From NCBI GenBank assembly GCA_003135495.1, contig PLBX01000160.1, positions 23,302 through 31,168 on the forward strand: DNA of 7,867 nucleotides, written 5' to 3'. Positions 6,606-7,867 of this stretch are shown here, piece by piece; the first letter of the stretch is position 1, and every line of letters starts with the position of its first letter. A model generated the notes under the pieces. The model worked only from the letters and a program-made list of their open reading frames with translations, had not been told where the DNA came from and searched no databases. The translations under genes were made by a program, and so were the position numbers. Source of the DNA: Acidobacteriaceae bacterium. Its GTDB lineage: Bacteria > Acidobacteriota > Terriglobia > Terriglobales > Acidobacteriaceae.

Positions 6606-7414
6606 CACTGGGAGCGGACTTTGGGAAAGTGGTTGAATCCCCAAATCGGTGATTTGCCTCTCTCCGAAGTCAACAACGGGGCGATGAAGAAGCTCGTCGC
6701 GGCTATGTCTGCGGCGGGTTTGCCGGGTAAGATGTCGAACAGTCCAGGCAAAACACTCCCAGCTTCTCTTCGGAGGTGATGAAGGTACTGGCAAACTGGA
6801 AGGAACCAAGGGAGCGCATGCTGTTTATTCTTTGTGGTGCTGCTGGTTTAAGAGTTGGCGAAGCGCTTGGAATCGAAATTGACCAGCACATCTCGTCCGA
6901 TTTTTTGACCATCAGCATCCGGCAGAAAGCGCGCCATTGCAAGATAGAGAAGCGTCTCAAGACGCCGAGCGCAGAACGAGACGTGGATCTTCATCCTGCA
7001 ATTGCAAGTTTGCTAGAGGCTTTTGTCGGGCAACGCAAGTCGGGATTTCTGTTTTGCAGTCGGAACGGAAAACCGCTTTCTTCGTCGAACGTCATCCGTC
7101 GCCATCTTCACCCAGCGCTCAAAAAACTCGGCTATATCAACCCGCACACCGGCACGCATAAAGCGGGCAGTCATGCGTTCCGGCGCTTCCGAAGCACGTA
7201 CCTGCAAAACAAGACTCAGTGCCCAGATGGTCTTCGAAATTACTGGATGGGACACGCAGGGAATAGCATGGACGACCTCTACGACAAGATCAACAAGGAT
7301 GTTCCATTCCGCAAACTGTGGGCAGAAAAATGTGGTTTCGGATTCGAATTGCCTTCAGTTGTACCGAATGTACCGAAAAATGAGGTAAAAACTGAATTCG
7401 AAAAAACCGTGTAA
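6606..7414 (+). pseudogene. Remnant tyrosine recombinase (integrase), internally deleted and frameshifted
   Basis: The 3' part, open from 6731 to 7414 (after a stop at 6728..6730), is a good integrase catalytic domain. With numbering from the GTG at 6776, Arg26 (GAAGLRVGEAL), Lys62 (KTPSAER), His133 and Arg136 (HAFRR), His160 (WMGHAGNS) and Tyr169 (DDLYDK) make the full R-K-H-R-H-Y set. A second piece lies just upstream in another frame: after a stop at 6603, bases 6606 to about 6730 read HWERTLGKWLNPQIGDLPL and then SEVNNGAMKKLVAAMSAAGL, the core-binding domain of the same family. That frame stops at 6777..6779. From memory, intact relatives have roughly 40 more residues between the two pieces and more at the N-terminus. 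The gene has therefore lost its 5' end and an internal segment and is out of frame. A short product from the GTG/ATG at 6776 or 6779 could be made, but it would lack the arm- and core-binding parts. It marks a past integration event. Confidence 0.8.
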
Positions 7415-7551
7415 ATAATTGAAAGAGCGAGAGAAAAGATGGTCGGCCCTAGATGACGATTTTCGAACTTTACTGTGGTCTCCGGTCCGGCAGGCTCGAA
7501 TTGAGCCGTAGCGGTAATTGGTGTAATGGTTATGTGTTCAACAAGTACTCT
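7415..7551. other. Non-coding gap between convergent genes
   Basis: These 137 bases lie between the stop of the integrase remnant and the stop of the hydrolase gene. I see a small stem, GGCTC-GAATT-GAGCC (7493..7507), but no T-run next to it on either strand, so it is not a convincing terminator. No tRNA, attachment-site repeat or open reading frame of note was found. Confidence 0.4.
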
Positions 7552-7867
7552 TTACTTCTGATCCACACGGACGGGCAAGTCGAGTGCAGGTGCAGGGGCA
7601 CCTTTTAAATACTTTCCAAAGAACTCGCTGACTAGCGATCTTGTTATTTCCGCGGTAAGCAGAGCACGGGTCCATGAAATGTTGTTCTCTTGCGATTTTT
7701 TTCGGAAGCGGCTTTGAATCAGGCGCGCGTCTGTGAAGCTCAGATGATCGCTCGCCGGGACCACTACGTAGTAGGTATTCGACTGGCTCCCGGCATATTC
7801 CCGGGCCCGCGCTGCAGGGTCGGACGCGTGCTCCTCCGTCGCAATAAAGAGCAATGGTTTGTTTAGC
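7552..7867 (-). CDS. Alpha/beta-hydrolase family protein, C-terminal part
   Basis: The frame is open from the right edge to the TAA at 7554..7552, so only the last 104 or so residues are visible; the start lies beyond the window. The visible part begins LNKPLLFIATEEH, the strand that normally precedes the catalytic acid in alpha/beta-hydrolases. It continues with YYVVVPASDHLSFTDARL, where the His in DHLSFTD fits the catalytic histidine position, as in dienelactone hydrolase and PAF-acetylhydrolase-like enzymes. The nucleophile Ser and its GxSxG motif would be upstream, out of view. The last stretch (SLVSEFFGKYLKGAPAP) is a typical C-terminal helix of such enzymes. A TTG at 7854 is in frame but is preceded by coding-like sequence, so it is not the true start. 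The substrate cannot be told. It is unrelated to the respiratory genes and sits beyond the integrase remnant. Confidence 0.7.
   Translation of the reverse strand, partial: LNKPLLFIATEEHASDPAARAREYAGSQSNTYYVVVPASDHLSFTDARLIQSRFRKKSQENNISWTRALLTAEITRSLVSEFFGKYLKGAPAPALDLPVRVDQK

Noticed and set aside
7493..7507. Small hairpin GGCTC-GAATT-GAGCC as a terminator for the convergent genes
   Set aside because: The stem is only five pairs and no T-run follows on either strand.
7505..7550. tRNA-like stretch (GTGTAATGGTTAT resembles a D-loop)
   Set aside because: No matching acceptor stem, anticodon arm or T-loop sequence (GGTTCRA) can be placed around it.

Overview
The window looks like a piece of chromosome from a Gram-negative, respiring bacterium. 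It encodes c-type cytochromes, a Rieske/cytochrome b complex, a lipoprotein and an outer-membrane beta-barrel. Several details suggest an Acidobacteriota-like soil organism: the split cytochrome b, the Ig-like lipoprotein, and an integrase of a type I recall from that phylum. That assignment is from memory and not proven by the sequence.

Most of the window (bases 1 to 6441) is a run of minus-strand genes. In transcription order they are: a monoheme cytochrome fused to an outer-membrane porin (5053..6441); after a 163-bp gap, a secreted cupredoxin with a carboxypeptidase-regulatory-like tail (4308..4889); a Rieske iron-sulfur protein (3773..4261); a four-helix, b6-like cytochrome b (3054..3776); the separate C-terminal part of cytochrome b (2400..3050); a membrane-anchored octaheme cytochrome c (331..2403); and a lipoprotein with an Ig-like domain that runs off the left edge (1..331). 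From the Rieske gene to the lipoprotein the genes overlap by 1 to 4 bp or are 3 bp apart, so that part is very probably one operon. The octaheme gene most likely starts at a TTG codon that overlaps the stop of the previous gene.

Read together, this is a quinol:electron-acceptor oxidoreductase. Quinol would be oxidised at the Rieske/cytochrome b core, electrons would pass to the octaheme subunit, and the cupredoxin and the cytochrome-porin are candidate periplasmic and outer-membrane partners. The direction and the terminal partner cannot be read from sequence. The core has unusual features: the heme ci cysteine of b6 is replaced by Tyr, the PEWY Qo motif reads APWY, and the Rieske cluster loop reads GSKF. 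These fit a low-potential (menaquinol) enzyme.

The right-hand part (6442 to 7867) is different. A CRP/FNR-type palindrome lies 120 bp upstream of the porin gene. It is followed on the plus strand by the decayed remains of a tyrosine recombinase with a broken N-terminal part and an internal deletion plus frameshift, then a short gap and the 3' end of an alpha/beta-hydrolase gene on the minus strand. No rRNA, tRNA, CRISPR array or insertion sequence ends were seen.
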